A stretch of 64,000 nucleotides of DNA, from contig CAVPHV010000014.1 of NCBI GenBank assembly GCA_963704825.1, positions 124,001-188,000 of the forward strand, in the 5' to 3' direction. This document shows positions 42,811 through 51,929 of the stretch, one piece after another (the first letter of the stretch is position 1; every line of letters starts with the position of its first letter). This DNA is from CAVPHV01 sp963704825. Its GTDB lineage: Bacteria > Actinomycetota > Acidimicrobiia > Spongiisociales > UBA5794. The translations under genes and the position numbers were made by a program. The notes under the pieces are model-generated. The model saw only the letters and a program-made list of their open reading frames with translations. It was not told the DNA's origin and made no database searches.

Positions 42811-44394
42811 CTGAGATACGGCTTTGTGATCGACCAGACGGCGTGCATTGGATGTCATGCCTGCACGGTGGCGTGCAAGACCGAGCACGAGGTGCCCCTC
42901 GGGGTCAACCGGACCTGGGTCAAGTATGTCGAGAAGGGTGCCTGGCCGGACACCAAACGGTTCTTCTCCGTGATGCGGTGCAACCACTGCACCGACGCCC
43001 CCTGTGTGGAGATCTGCCCGACGACCGCGCTGTACAAGCGGGCCGACGGCATCGTCGACTTCGACACCGACCGCTGCATCGGCTGCAAGAGCTGCATGCA
43101 GGGTTGCCCCTACGACTCGCTCTACATCGACCCGCAGGAGCACACCGCCCAGAAGTGCAACTACTGCGTACACCGGGTCGAAGTCGGTCTCGAGCCGGCG
43201 TGCGTCGTCGTCTGCCCGGAGCAGGCGATCGTGGCCGGCGACCTCGACGACCCGTCCACCAGGATCGCCCAGATGGTCGCCACCGACAACCTCTCCCAGC
43301 GGGCGGTCGAGCAGGGCACCAAGCCGAACCTCTGGTACAAGGGTGCCGACGAGGCGAACCTCGATCCGCTGGCTGCGGTGAACGCCCACGACGGCGGCAT
43401 CTGGCGTGATCCCGCCCAGTCGTGGCTCTCGGTTGACCTCACCCCGCCGACGGTGACCGCCACCTCCGCCAGTGTCACCCCTCATGCTGCGCCCCGAGTG
43501 GTCCACGAAGGCCACAACGCCCCACCTCGGGTCGTCTACAACACCGACCACCCCATGCCGTGGGGATGGCGGGTGTCGAGTTACTTCCTCACCAAGGGCA
43601 TTGCCGGCGGGATTGCGATCGCGTTGGCGATGACGTTGCTGGCCGATGCCGGAACCGAGAGCGCCTGGGCCCGTTGGGGCGCACCGCTGGTTGCCGGGCT
43701 GTTCCTGCTGCTCACGGGGGTCCTCCTCATCTGGGATCTGAAGCGGCCGGACCGCTTCCTCTACCTGCTGATCAAGGGGAATCCGGGGTCGTGGCTGGTG
43801 CGGGGCGCCTGGATCCTGGGGGCCTATGCCGCCGTGCTCGGCGTGTGGTTCCTGCTGGGTGCCTTCGGGGCCGATGGGCCGGTGGCGGCGCTGATCTGGA
43901 TCGCCGCGGTGATCGGACTCGGCGTTGCCGGCTACACCGCCTTTCTGTTCGGCCAGGCTGAGGCCCGCGACCTGTGGCAGAGCCCAACCCTGTTGTGGCA
44001 CATGATCGCCGGAGCCTTCGCCGCCGGCGGCGGCACCGGGCTCATCTTCGCGCTGGTCTTCGAGGTCGGGGAAGCGGGCGAACGAGCATTCGCCTGGTCG
44101 ATGGTCGGCGGGGTCGCCGCCCTCGGTCTGATCGCCTTCGCCGAGTTGGTCTCGAAACACCCCACCCGCAACATTGCCGATGCGGTGCACCACATGACGC
44201 GAGGCAAGTACGCGATGGAGTGGTGGCTCGGCGGCCAGGTCCTCGGTGTCCTGGTCCCGCTGGTGCTCGGCGTTGCGTTCCTTTCTGGAGCGGGGTTGTG
44301 GGTCGGAGCGCTCGGCGGTCTTGCCGCGGCGGCCGGGATTTGGTTTGCCGACGACGCCTTCGTCAAGGCCGGACAAAGCGTCCCGTTGTCATGA
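42811..44394 (+). CDS. Four-cluster ferredoxin fused to an NrfD/DmsC-like membrane anchor
   Basis: 527 residues. N-terminal half has four cysteine groups for 4Fe-4S clusters: CIGCHACTVAC, CNHCTDAPCVEIC, CIGCKSCMQGC and CNYC...CVVVC. The C-terminal half (from ~255) has about eight membrane segments as in quinone-interacting NrfD/PsrC/SoeC subunits. Elsewhere these are usually two genes. CTG 42811 is chosen as start because MRYGFVID is the standard N-terminus and GGGAGGAG lies upstream; GTG 42826 would cut it. Electron subunit of the molybdoenzyme that follows. Confidence 0.85.
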   Translation: MRYGFVIDQTACIGCHACTVACKTEHEVPLGVNRTWVKYVEKGAWPDTKRFFSVMRCNHCTDAPCVEICPTTALYKRADGIVDFDTDRCIGCKSCMQGCPYDSLYIDPQEHTAQKCNYCVHRVEVGLEPACVVVCPEQAIVAGDLDDPSTRIAQMVATDNLSQRAVEQGTKPNLWYKGADEANLDPLAAVNAHDGGIWRDPAQSWLSVDLTPPTVTATSASVTPHAAPRVVHEGHNAPPRVVYNTDHPMPWGWRVSSYFLTKGIAGGIAIALAMTLLADAGTESAWARWGAPLVAGLFLLLTGVLLIWDLKRPDRFLYLLIKGNPGSWLVRGAWILGAYAAVLGVWFLLGAFGADGPVAALIWIAAVIGLGVAGYTAFLFGQAEARDLWQSPTLLWHMIAGAFAAGGGTGLIFALVFEVGEAGERAFAWSMVGGVAALGLIAFAELVSKHPTRNIADAVHHMTRGKYAMEWWLGGQVLGVLVPLVLGVAFLSGAGLWVGALGGLAAAAGIWFADDAFVKAGQSVPLS

Positions 44395-44410
44395 AGGGGA
44401 GGGATCACAC

Positions 44411-47170
44411 ATGACCACCAAGCGGGATCGCTCCACTCCACCGGGGGAAGAGTCCATTCCCCGGCTGCTGCCCGGCAGCCAACTCACCAACTTCCCCCCG
44501 CCCGAACTGTGGGACGACTGGGTCGAGTACGACGCCAAGGCGTGGCCGGAGAAGAAACAGAACAAGTTCCGCCTCGTCCCCACCACTTGCTTCAACTGTG
44601 AGTCGGCGTGCGGGCTGCTGGCCTACGTGGACAAGGAGACCGGCCAGGTGCGCCGCTTCGAGGGCAACCCGGCCCACCCCGGCTCGCGGGGCCGCAACTG
44701 TGCCAAGGGTCCGGCCACCATCAACCAGATGTACGACCCGGAGCGGATCCTGCATCCGTTGCGCCGCGTCGGCGAGCGCGGCTCCGGCCAATGGGAACAG
44801 GTGACCTGGGAGCAGGCCCTCGACGACATCGCCGGCCGGATGCGCACCGCCATCCAAGAGGGTCGCCAGGACGAGATCATGTATCACGTCGGCCGCCCCG
44901 GCGAGGACGGGTTCATGGACCGCACCCTCAAGGCCTGGGGCGTCGACGGCCACAACAGCCACACCAACATCTGCTCGTCGGGGGCCCGCACCGGCTACGC
45001 CATGTGGATGGGCCACGACCGCCCGTCGGCCGACTTCGCCAATGCCCGATTCATCCTGCTGCTGTCGTCGCACCTCGAGACCGGCCACTACTTCAACCCG
45101 CACGCCCAGCGGATCATGGAGGGCAAGCAGGCCGGGGCCAAGCTGGCCACGATCGACCCGCGGCTGTCGAACACGGCGTCGATGTCGGACTACTGGCTGT
45201 CGCCGTGGCCCGGCACCGAAGCCGCCATCCTGCTCGCCATCGCCCGACTGCTGCTGGAGTGGGACGCCGTCGACCACAGCTTCATGCGGCGCTGGGTGAA
45301 CTGGAGCGACTCGATGGCCGCCACGGCGCCCGAGCGTCCTCACACCTACGAAGCGTTCATTCAGTTGCTCAAGGAGACCTACTCGGGCTACACGCTGGAG
45401 TACGCCGCCGAGGAATCCGGCGTGCCCGCCGACCGCATCGAAGCGGTGGCTCGCGGCATCGCCGAGGCCGGTCATCGATTTGCGTCGCACACCTGGCGGT
45501 CCGCCGGTTCGGGCAACCTCGGCGGCTGGCAGGTGGCCCGCTGCCTCTGGTTCCTTCAGGTGCTCACCGGATCCGTCGGCACCCGGGGCGGGACCTCGCC
45601 CAGCGCGTGGGACAAGTTCAAACCCGAGCACTGGAACATGCCGCCGCCGCACAGCCGCTGGAACGAGTTGCTGTGGCCCATCGAGTATCCGCTGGCGCAC
45701 CACGAGATGTCGATCCTGCTGCCGCACCTGATAAAAGAGGGTCGGGGCAAGCTCGATGTGTATTTCTCGCGGGTCTACAACCCGGTCTGGACCAACCCCG
45801 ACGGGTTCTCCTGGCTCGAGATGCTCACCGACGAGGCCAAGGTCGGCCTGCACGTCGCGCTGACACCGACCTGGTCGGAAACAGCTTGGTTCGCCGACTA
45901 TGTGCTGCCGATGGGGGTGGCGTCGGAACGCCACGACACCCACTCATACGAGACCCATGCAGCCCGCTGGCTTGGCTTCCGTCAGCCGGTGCTGCGGGTG
46001 GCCGGCGAGCGCGACGGCAAGACCTACGATCGCACGTACGAGGCCAACCCCGGCGAGGTGTGGGAGGAGACGGAGTTCTGGTTCGATCTTTCGTGGCGGA
46101 TCGACCCCGACGGCAGCCTCGGCATCAAGGAGTACTTCGAGTCCCCCAACGATCCGTCCCGGCCGGTGTCGGTCGACGAGTACTACGGCTGGATGTTCGA
46201 CAACTCCGTGCCCGGGCTTCCCGAGAGAGCGGAGGCCGAGGGGCTGACGCCGCTCGCATACATGCGCAAGTACGGGGCGGTGGAGGTCGACCGCGACATC
46301 TACCGGGTTCACGAACGGATCGTTTACTCGGAGAGTCCGTCGGTCGAGGTCGACAGCCAGCCGATGACCGGCTTCGCCTCACCGAGCCGCAAGCTGGAGT
46401 GGTACAGCCAGACGATGGCCGACTGGGGTTGGAAGGACGACGCCATCCCGACGTATCTCAAGACCCACGTCTACTGGCGTGACATGGACATCGCAGGAAA
46501 CGAACGGATTCTGCTGCCGATCTTCCGGCTGCCGACGCTGATCCACACCCGGTCGGGCAATGCCAAGTACTTGTACGAGATCAGCCACGGTCACCCGCTG
46601 TGGATGTATCCCGGTGACGCCGACGAACTCGGGTTCGAGACCGGAGACATGATCCGGATCAACACCGATATCGGCTACTTCGTGATGCGGGTGTGGCGTA
46701 CGGAGGGGATCCGCCCCGGGGTCGTCGCCGCCTCGCATCACCTGGGACGTTGGCGATTGGCCGACGACACCGGCAACGAACGCTGGTCGTCGGCGTTGGT
46801 CGACCTGTCGCGCCAGGAGAACGGGTGGATGCTGCGCCAGAAGCAGGGCATCGCCCCGTTCAAGTCCGACGACCCGGACAGCGAGCGGATCTGGTGGCAG
46901 GACGCCGGGGTGAATCAGAACCTGGCGTTCCCGGTGCATCCCGACCCGATCTCGGGGATGCACGCCTGGCATCAGCGGGTGCGGCTTGGCCCGGCCGAGC
47001 CGGGCGACCGGTACGGCGATGTCTTCGTCGACACGAACAAGAGCCACCAGGTGTATCAGGAGTGGAAGGCCTTGACGAAGCCGGGGCCGGGGCCGGGCAA
47101 CGTGCGGCGCCCGCTGTGGCTCGACCGGCCGGTGAAGCCGACCCCCGATGCCTACCAGTTTCGACCCTGA
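44411..47170 (+). CDS. Molybdopterin oxidoreductase catalytic subunit (sulfite/polysulfide-type)
   Basis: 919-residue DMSO-reductase-family enzyme. N-terminal 4Fe-4S site CFNCESACG followed by NCAKG, the likely Mo-ligand Cys in NICSSGARTG, and the MGD-binding C-terminal domain. There is no Tat signal, so it should face the cytoplasm as SoeA does, unlike periplasmic PsrA or PhsA. With the fused Fe-S/NrfD subunit it forms a membrane complex. Sulfite dehydrogenase (SoeABC-like) is the favoured reading from context; polysulfide, thiosulfate or tetrathionate are alternatives. Confidence 0.85.
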   Translation: MTTKRDRSTPPGEESIPRLLPGSQLTNFPPPELWDDWVEYDAKAWPEKKQNKFRLVPTTCFNCESACGLLAYVDKETGQVRRFEGNPAHPGSRGRNCAKGPATINQMYDPERILHPLRRVGERGSGQWEQVTWEQALDDIAGRMRTAIQEGRQDEIMYHVGRPGEDGFMDRTLKAWGVDGHNSHTNICSSGARTGYAMWMGHDRPSADFANARFILLLSSHLETGHYFNPHAQRIMEGKQAGAKLATIDPRLSNTASMSDYWLSPWPGTEAAILLAIARLLLEWDAVDHSFMRRWVNWSDSMAATAPERPHTYEAFIQLLKETYSGYTLEYAAEESGVPADRIEAVARGIAEAGHRFASHTWRSAGSGNLGGWQVARCLWFLQVLTGSVGTRGGTSPSAWDKFKPEHWNMPPPHSRWNELLWPIEYPLAHHEMSILLPHLIKEGRGKLDVYFSRVYNPVWTNPDGFSWLEMLTDEAKVGLHVALTPTWSETAWFADYVLPMGVASERHDTHSYETHAARWLGFRQPVLRVAGERDGKTYDRTYEANPGEVWEETEFWFDLSWRIDPDGSLGIKEYFESPNDPSRPVSVDEYYGWMFDNSVPGLPERAEAEGLTPLAYMRKYGAVEVDRDIYRVHERIVYSESPSVEVDSQPMTGFASPSRKLEWYSQTMADWGWKDDAIPTYLKTHVYWRDMDIAGNERILLPIFRLPTLIHTRSGNAKYLYEISHGHPLWMYPGDADELGFETGDMIRINTDIGYFVMRVWRTEGIRPGVVAASHHLGRWRLADDTGNERWSSALVDLSRQENGWMLRQKQGIAPFKSDDPDSERIWWQDAGVNQNLAFPVHPDPISGMHAWHQRVRLGPAEPGDRYGDVFVDTNKSHQVYQEWKALTKPGPGPGNVRRPLWLDRPVKPTPDAYQFRP

Positions 47171-47942
47171 CTCCGGGTCCGCGGTCGCCGCGGCCCGAGT
47201 CGAAGCCGAACAGTGGATCGAACTGGCGCGCCGGTGGCGGAGGGAGACCTGGGACGACGTCGTGCCGTCGGAGGCTGCGGTCGTCGGCTTCTTCGACCCC
47301 GGGTCGGATCTCGATCGCCGCGCCCGACAGTGGAGCCACCAGTTCACGGGCTATGAACTGGCGGACCTGGCCGCTTTCAGTGCGGGACTTGCCGCCGCCG
47401 AGGCGGATGGGTGGGAGACCGGCAACCATCCGCTGGCGACCCGGGCGTACACCGCGCGTCGAATGCTCCTGAGTGACCGGCTGCTGCACTGGGCGGTGCC
47501 CTGGCTCGATGCGATGGGGCACTGCTACCCGCAGCGGCGTGAGGCGGCTTTCGAGAGCAGGGATATGGTGCTCGCCTTCGGTGATCGGCTCCGTCCGGCA
47601 CCGGTACTCACCGGTGCGGAAGGTTTGGCTCCGCCCGGGGAGGACAGTTACGGCCCAACCGGGCTCGACGCCGATCTGGGCCGCTACCTCCGTTCGGTGT
47701 GGTCGGGCGTCGTGGTGCTCGATGCGACGGTTCGATCGCTCACCGGCGAGCGGGACGGTGTCGATCTCGTTGGCGACCCCGGCCTGGAGCGCGATCTGGC
47801 GACGCTCTACGGCGTGGCCGCCGCCCGCTGGCGAGGCTTCGCCGACCGCCACCCCGGCAGCGCCCGCCTGTGGTCCGACCTGTCGGTGCGAGCAGAGCGA
47901 ACGGCTGAGGCGTTCAACTACCAATTTGGTGCCGATGAGTAG
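47148..47942 (+). CDS. TorD-like molybdoenzyme chaperone
   Basis: 264-residue all-alpha protein overlapping the molybdoenzyme gene by 23 bases. LLSDRLLHWAVPWLDAM resembles the DHL-type helix of TorD/NarJ chaperones, and the location after the catalytic subunit is typical. Sequence similarity is weak, so the name rests partly on context. It would guide cofactor insertion. Confidence 0.65.
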   Translation: MPTSFDPDSGSAVAAARVEAEQWIELARRWRRETWDDVVPSEAAVVGFFDPGSDLDRRARQWSHQFTGYELADLAAFSAGLAAAEADGWETGNHPLATRAYTARRMLLSDRLLHWAVPWLDAMGHCYPQRREAAFESRDMVLAFGDRLRPAPVLTGAEGLAPPGEDSYGPTGLDADLGRYLRSVWSGVVVLDATVRSLTGERDGVDLVGDPGLERDLATLYGVAAARWRGFADRHPGSARLWSDLSVRAERTAEAFNYQFGADE

Positions 47943-48055
47943 GTCCTCGCTACTGGCCATTGCGATGATGAGAGACTCGGGTTCGAGCCCCCGCATCTCG
48001 GTGGGCCCAAAACTGACCGGTTGAGTAGGGCAGTCACCCTGCCGATAGCTCCTGG

Positions 48056-48859
48056 ATGCGTTCACGTGTGCTCGGTGGAATCCTGCTGGTCATGGCGACG
48101 ATCCTCGTCGCGCCCGGGGCCGCGATGGCGGCCTGTGGACCAGCGCCGACGTTGATCACCTCCGTCGAGGAGGCCCATACCGTCTTCATCGGCCGCACCG
48201 TTGAAGTTGCCAATCGGGGGCGGACCGCCGAGATGGAGGTCCTCCAGGTGTGGAAGGGCCGCGACCTTCCCCAGTACGTGACCGTCGTCGGCGGCTCGGC
48301 ATCGGCGACCGAAGCCGACAGCAACGATCGGATCTTCGAGAGCGGTCGCACCTACCTGGTATTTCCCCACAACCGCACTTCCCCATTCACCGACGATCGT
48401 TGCACCGCCACCCGGTTGTACGACGCACCGACCGGCAAGGCAATTCCCGCCAACCTCAAGGCAGCAGTTGGCGCCGACCAGGCCAGGGTGCCGGTGGCGG
48501 CACCGGGCGACAACGTCGCATTGGACGGCTCCAAGATGGGTCCCTGGATCATCGGGATGGGGTTGCTTCTCCTCGGTCTTGTGTTGGTGTGGGGCTACAC
48601 GAGGCTCACCCGCGGCGACGGCGCCCGTGCCTCGGCCCGGCGCCAGGAACGAATCGCCAACGAAAAGGCGGCGCTCGCCGCGGCGGCCGTGGCAGAGAGT
48701 GAACAGCGCCCAACGCCGATCACTCACGCAGAGTCCCCATTTCGCAAGAGCGGTATGGCGCGGATCCCCATCGTGGGGGGCCTCTCCGGACGGTTCCGGC
48801 GCTCGGGGCTCGACAGTGCCCGCAAGATGACCTCCCAGGGGCAAAAGCGCCACAAGTAG
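48056..48859 (+). CDS. Secreted/membrane protein of unknown function
   Basis: 267 residues: signal peptide (about 1-26, ending AAMAACGPAP), an extracytoplasmic domain (30-160) with strands like HTVFIGRTVEVANRG that recall netrin/TIMP-like folds, one membrane segment (about 163-183) and a basic cytoplasmic tail with coiled-coil-like RRQERIANEKAALAAAA. The tail ends with THAESPFRK and SGRFRR, also found in the next protein. Function unknown. Confidence 0.65.
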   Translation: MRSRVLGGILLVMATILVAPGAAMAACGPAPTLITSVEEAHTVFIGRTVEVANRGRTAEMEVLQVWKGRDLPQYVTVVGGSASATEADSNDRIFESGRTYLVFPHNRTSPFTDDRCTATRLYDAPTGKAIPANLKAAVGADQARVPVAAPGDNVALDGSKMGPWIIGMGLLLLGLVLVWGYTRLTRGDGARASARRQERIANEKAALAAAAVAESEQRPTPITHAESPFRKSGMARIPIVGGLSGRFRRSGLDSARKMTSQGQKRHK

Positions 48860-48864
48860 GGCGC

Positions 48865-48888
48865 TCGCTACCTCGATCGAGGTAGCGA
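48865..48888. terminator. 24-bp perfect palindrome between two envelope-protein genes
   Basis: TCGCTACCTC and GAGGTAGCGA pair over 10 bp around loop GATC; TTT follows. It lies 6 bases after the stop of the upstream gene. Weak intrinsic terminator, or an operator because the next start is 2 bases away. Confidence 0.5.
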
Positions 48889-48889
48889 T

Positions 48890-49273
48890 TTGAGAATCCC
48901 GAGCTATTTGCCGATGGATGGTGATGCGCTTTCGGGGAGTGGTGGAATGGTCTTGATCGTCGGGTCGCTGTTTGGTGCCACTGGGATCGCGGCGGTCGCG
49001 GGAATCTCCAAGTCGACGTGGGTCGTCGTGGTGGGTCTGTTGCTCGTCGCCGTGACTTCCCTGGTGGTGTACCGCCGTATCGGGCCCGGGCGGGACGACC
49101 GTGCGGCGGCAATCCGGGCCTATCGAGAAGCGACCGAGCAGGCGATATCGGTGACAGCGGAACAACCACCCAGTCATCGGCCTCACCCGATGACGCACGC
49201 TTCGTCGCCGTTCAAGAAGCGGACGAGTTCACCGCTGAGCCGCAGGTTGGCCGGGCGTTTCAGGCGAGAGTGA
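48890..49273 (+). CDS. Small membrane protein with conserved THAxSPF tail
   Basis: 127 residues: two membrane segments (about 20-40 and 44-62) and a basic cytoplasmic tail with THASSPFKK and AGRFRRE. The tail resembles that of the upstream protein. TTG 48890 or ATG 48914 may start it. It overlaps the convergent purM end by 14 bases. No family recognised. Confidence 0.55.
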   Translation: MRIPSYLPMDGDALSGSGGMVLIVGSLFGATGIAAVAGISKSTWVVVVGLLLVAVTSLVVYRRIGPGRDDRAAAIRAYREATEQAISVTAEQPPSHRPHPMTHASSPFKKRTSSPLSRRLAGRFRRE

Positions 49274-50276
49274 CGCCGCCGTCGCCCCGCTCGACCCTAC
49301 CTATCACCATGGCGGGCTTGCCGGCCGCTTCAACAACCATGATGGCGTCGTCGGCCTGACTCGGCGCCACAATGGCCACAAAACCGATGCCCATGTTGAA
49401 GGTGCGGAAGAGCTCGTCGCGCTCCGCTCCCGACATTTCGCCGAGCGAGGCAAAGACCTGCGGTGGAATCCAGGCCGAGGTATCGATGACCGCGGCACAA
49501 TCGTCGGGGAGAACCCGGGGAACGTTGCCGGGAAGGCCACCGCCGGTGATGTGGGCGAGTCCATGGACCTCGACCGCTTCTATCAGGGCCAGCACCACCG
49601 GGGTGTAGAGGACGGACGGTTCGAGCAGCGTCTTCGCAACGTCGCCGTCCGGGTCGGCGAATTCTTGGGCGAAGGTGGCGGACTTGTCGAGCAGCATCCG
49701 GACGAATGAGAACCCGTTCGACCGCAGATTGGGACTTTCGAGTCCGATCACAACGTCGCCGGACCGGATGGCGCTACCGTCGATGACGGCATCGGCCTCG
49801 ACAACGCCGAGCGCGGCACCGGCGAGGTCGAAGGCGTCGGCATCCATCACACCGGGGTGCTCTGCGGTCTCGCCGCCGAGCAGCGCGACGCCGGCTTCCT
49901 CGCAGGCGGCGGCAACCGAAGTGACGATGGCGCTGACCATGTCAACGTCGATGCGGCCCACCGCCATGTAGTCGGTCATCGCAATCGGCCTGGCGCCGGC
50001 GGCCACGAGGTCGTCGATGCACATGGCGACCAGGTCCCAGCCGAGCCCGTCGAAGCGTCCGGCCTGGCGGGCGAGTTCGGCTTTGGTGCCGACCCCGTCG
50101 GTCGACATCATCAGCACCGGGTTCGTGTAGCCGGCGGGAATCATGATGCCGGCGGCAAAGCCACCAAAGCCACCGATCACCCCATCGTGCCAGGTCCTGG
50201 TGACGGCCGGCCTGATGCGGGCCACTACCACATCGGCCGCATCGAGGTCGACGCCGGCCTCGCGGTACGTCGCCAT
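49260..50276 (-). CDS. purM: Phosphoribosylformylglycinamidine cyclo-ligase (AIR synthetase)
   Basis: Fifth step of purine synthesis: ATP-dependent closure of the imidazole ring. 338 residues with STDGVGTKAELA, DYMAVGRID, GGETAEHPGVM and HITGGGLPGNVPRVLP signatures. ATG overlaps the purF stop by one base, so the two are coupled. Confidence 0.95.
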   Translation of the reverse strand: MATYREAGVDLDAADVVVARIRPAVTRTWHDGVIGGFGGFAAGIMIPAGYTNPVLMMSTDGVGTKAELARQAGRFDGLGWDLVAMCIDDLVAAGARPIAMTDYMAVGRIDVDMVSAIVTSVAAACEEAGVALLGGETAEHPGVMDADAFDLAGAALGVVEADAVIDGSAIRSGDVVIGLESPNLRSNGFSFVRMLLDKSATFAQEFADPDGDVAKTLLEPSVLYTPVVLALIEAVEVHGLAHITGGGLPGNVPRVLPDDCAAVIDTSAWIPPQVFASLGEMSGAERDELFRTFNMGIGFVAIVAPSQADDAIMVVEAAGKPAMVIGRVERGDGGVTLA

Positions 50277-51700
50277 CAGGATCGCTCGAGGAGGAACTTG
50301 TCGCCGGTGACCGGGACGTCGGTCGGGTACTTGCCCGAGAGGCAGGCGGCGCAGAAGCCGGCCGCCGGAACGTTGGTGGCGTCGAGCAAACGGTCGAGTT
50401 CGAGATAGGCAAGTGAGTCGACCTCGAGGAACCCGGCGATCTCATCGACCGAGCGGTCGGCGGCCAGCAGCGTTGAGCGGTCGCCGGTGTCCATGCCGTA
50501 GAAGCAGGGCCATCGGTACGGCGGCGACGAGATGCGCAGGTGGACTTCGGTGGCGCCGGCCTCGCGCACCATCGTGACCAATTGGCGGGTGGTCGAGCCG
50601 CGCACGATGGAATCGTCGACCAGGACGACGCGGCGGCCGCGCAACTCCCCGGGCATGGCGTTTAGCTTCATCCGAATCCCGCGGTCCCGCATCGATTGGG
50701 CCGGCTGGATGAAAGTCCGCCCCACATAGCGGTTCTTCACCAACCCGTCGCGGAAGGGGATTCCGGACTCGGCGGCGTATCCCTGGGCGGCAGGGATGCC
50801 CGACTCGGGCACCGGGACGACGACGTCGGCAATGGCAGGAGCTTGGTCGGCGAGTTGCTCACCCATCCGGCGCCGGGCGGCGTGGATATTCTGGCCGTAG
50901 AGCGTCGAGTCCGGCCGGGCGAAGTAGACGAACTCGAACAGGCAGAGGTTCGGCTCGGGGGCCGAGAACGGCCGCATGCTGCGTACGCCGGCGGCGTCGA
51001 TGACGACCATCTCGCCCGGCTCGACCTCTCGGATGAACTCGGCGCCGAGGATATCGAGGGCCGCCGTTTCGGATGCGATCACCCAGCCGTGTTCATGGCG
51101 GCCGAGGCAGAGCGGTCGGAAGCCGTGCGGATCGCGCACGCCGACCAGGGTGTCGCGGTCCATGATCGCCAGAGTGAACGCACCGCGGAACGCAGGCAGG
51201 GTCATCATCAGGGCATTGGGGAGTGTGAGGTTGTGCATGCCCATCGCCTGGGCAATGGCTTCGGTCATCAACTCTGAGTCGGTGGTGGCGAACAGCTTGC
51301 CGAGCCGTTCGGCGAGTTCGCCGGTGTTGGTGAGGTTGCCGTTGTGGGCGAGGGCAATGCCGTTGGGGTCGATCTGGCGGTAGACAGGTTGGGAGTTCTC
51401 CCACACCGACGAACCCGTCGTCGAATAGCGGGTGTGACCGATGGCGATGTCGCCGTGGAGGGCGCTGAGGGTCGTCTCGTCGAACACCTGGGCGACCAGG
51501 CCGAGGTCTTTGAATACGGTCAGAGTCTCTCGATCGGACACTGCGATCCCGGCGCTCTCCTGGCCGCGGTGCTGGAGGGCGAATAGCCCGAAGTAGGTGA
51601 GTCGGGCGGTTTCGGCGCCGGGGGCGAAAATCCCAAACACACCGCAGGCTTCGCCGGGGCGGTTGAGGAGAGTGGGGTCGGCAAGCGGCGTTTCCGGCAC
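50276..51700 (-). CDS. purF: Amidophosphoribosyltransferase
   Basis: First committed purine step, making phosphoribosylamine from PRPP and glutamine. The glutaminase nucleophile is C19 (EACGVFGIF), preceded by an 18-residue propeptide to be removed, as in the Bacillus-type enzyme. PRPP site VVLVDDSIVRGSTT is intact. Cysteines in NLCLFEF, WPCFYG and FCAACLS fit the 4Fe-4S cluster of that type. GTG 51700 (474 residues) chosen; frame continues upstream through a repeat and non-coding DNA. Operon with purM. Confidence 0.95.
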   Translation of the reverse strand: MPETPLADPTLLNRPGEACGVFGIFAPGAETARLTYFGLFALQHRGQESAGIAVSDRETLTVFKDLGLVAQVFDETTLSALHGDIAIGHTRYSTTGSSVWENSQPVYRQIDPNGIALAHNGNLTNTGELAERLGKLFATTDSELMTEAIAQAMGMHNLTLPNALMMTLPAFRGAFTLAIMDRDTLVGVRDPHGFRPLCLGRHEHGWVIASETAALDILGAEFIREVEPGEMVVIDAAGVRSMRPFSAPEPNLCLFEFVYFARPDSTLYGQNIHAARRRMGEQLADQAPAIADVVVPVPESGIPAAQGYAAESGIPFRDGLVKNRYVGRTFIQPAQSMRDRGIRMKLNAMPGELRGRRVVLVDDSIVRGSTTRQLVTMVREAGATEVHLRISSPPYRWPCFYGMDTGDRSTLLAADRSVDEIAGFLEVDSLAYLELDRLLDATNVPAAGFCAACLSGKYPTDVPVTGDKFLLERS

Positions 51701-51732
51701 CCGCGCAGTGTAGGCCCCGAGGTGGGGCGAGA

Positions 51733-51785
51733 GGGTTTTGGCGGACAATGGCGCAGCATGCTGCGCACATGTCCGCCATTCGCCC
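51733..51785. repeat. 53-bp palindromic repeat, copy 3 (degenerate)
   Basis: Left arm GGGTTTTGGCGGACAAT is identical to copy 1, with GCGCA/TGCGC inside; the right arm has decayed to GTCCGCCATTCGCCC. Lies 32 bases upstream of the purF start. Confidence 0.8.
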
Positions 51786-51899
51786 GTTGAACACCGCCGG
51801 CTCGCGCTCGCTGCGGCTGCCGCCCATGCTGGTTGGTGCGTCCGCGAGCTCTCACAGCGGCTGTTCAACAGTCTCCGAAAAACGGGTTCGGACGCGACG

Positions 51900-51924
51900 C
51901 CGGGCCCCGTGTTGTGGGGCCCGG
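51900..51924. terminator. GC-rich hairpin upstream of the structured region
   Basis: CCGGGCCCC and GGGGCCCGG pair over 9 bp with loop GTGTTGT. No gene ends here, so it is either part of the adjoining RNA or a terminator for a transcript not recognised. The bases 51786-51899 show nothing else. Confidence 0.4.
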
Positions 51925-51929
51925 TCTGC

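Noticed and set aside
42694..44376. 560-residue minus-strand open frame opposite the ferredoxin-NrfD gene
   Set aside because: Shadow frame; Pro/Arg/Gly-rich and no domain, while the plus strand has four Fe-S motifs.
44405..45943. 512-residue minus-strand open frame opposite the molybdoenzyme
   Set aside because: Antisense shadow created by high GC third positions.
47965..48005. GGGTTCGAGCCC, a tRNA T-arm-like sequence
   Set aside because: No acceptor, anticodon or D stem can be formed around it, and it lacks a matching 3' end.
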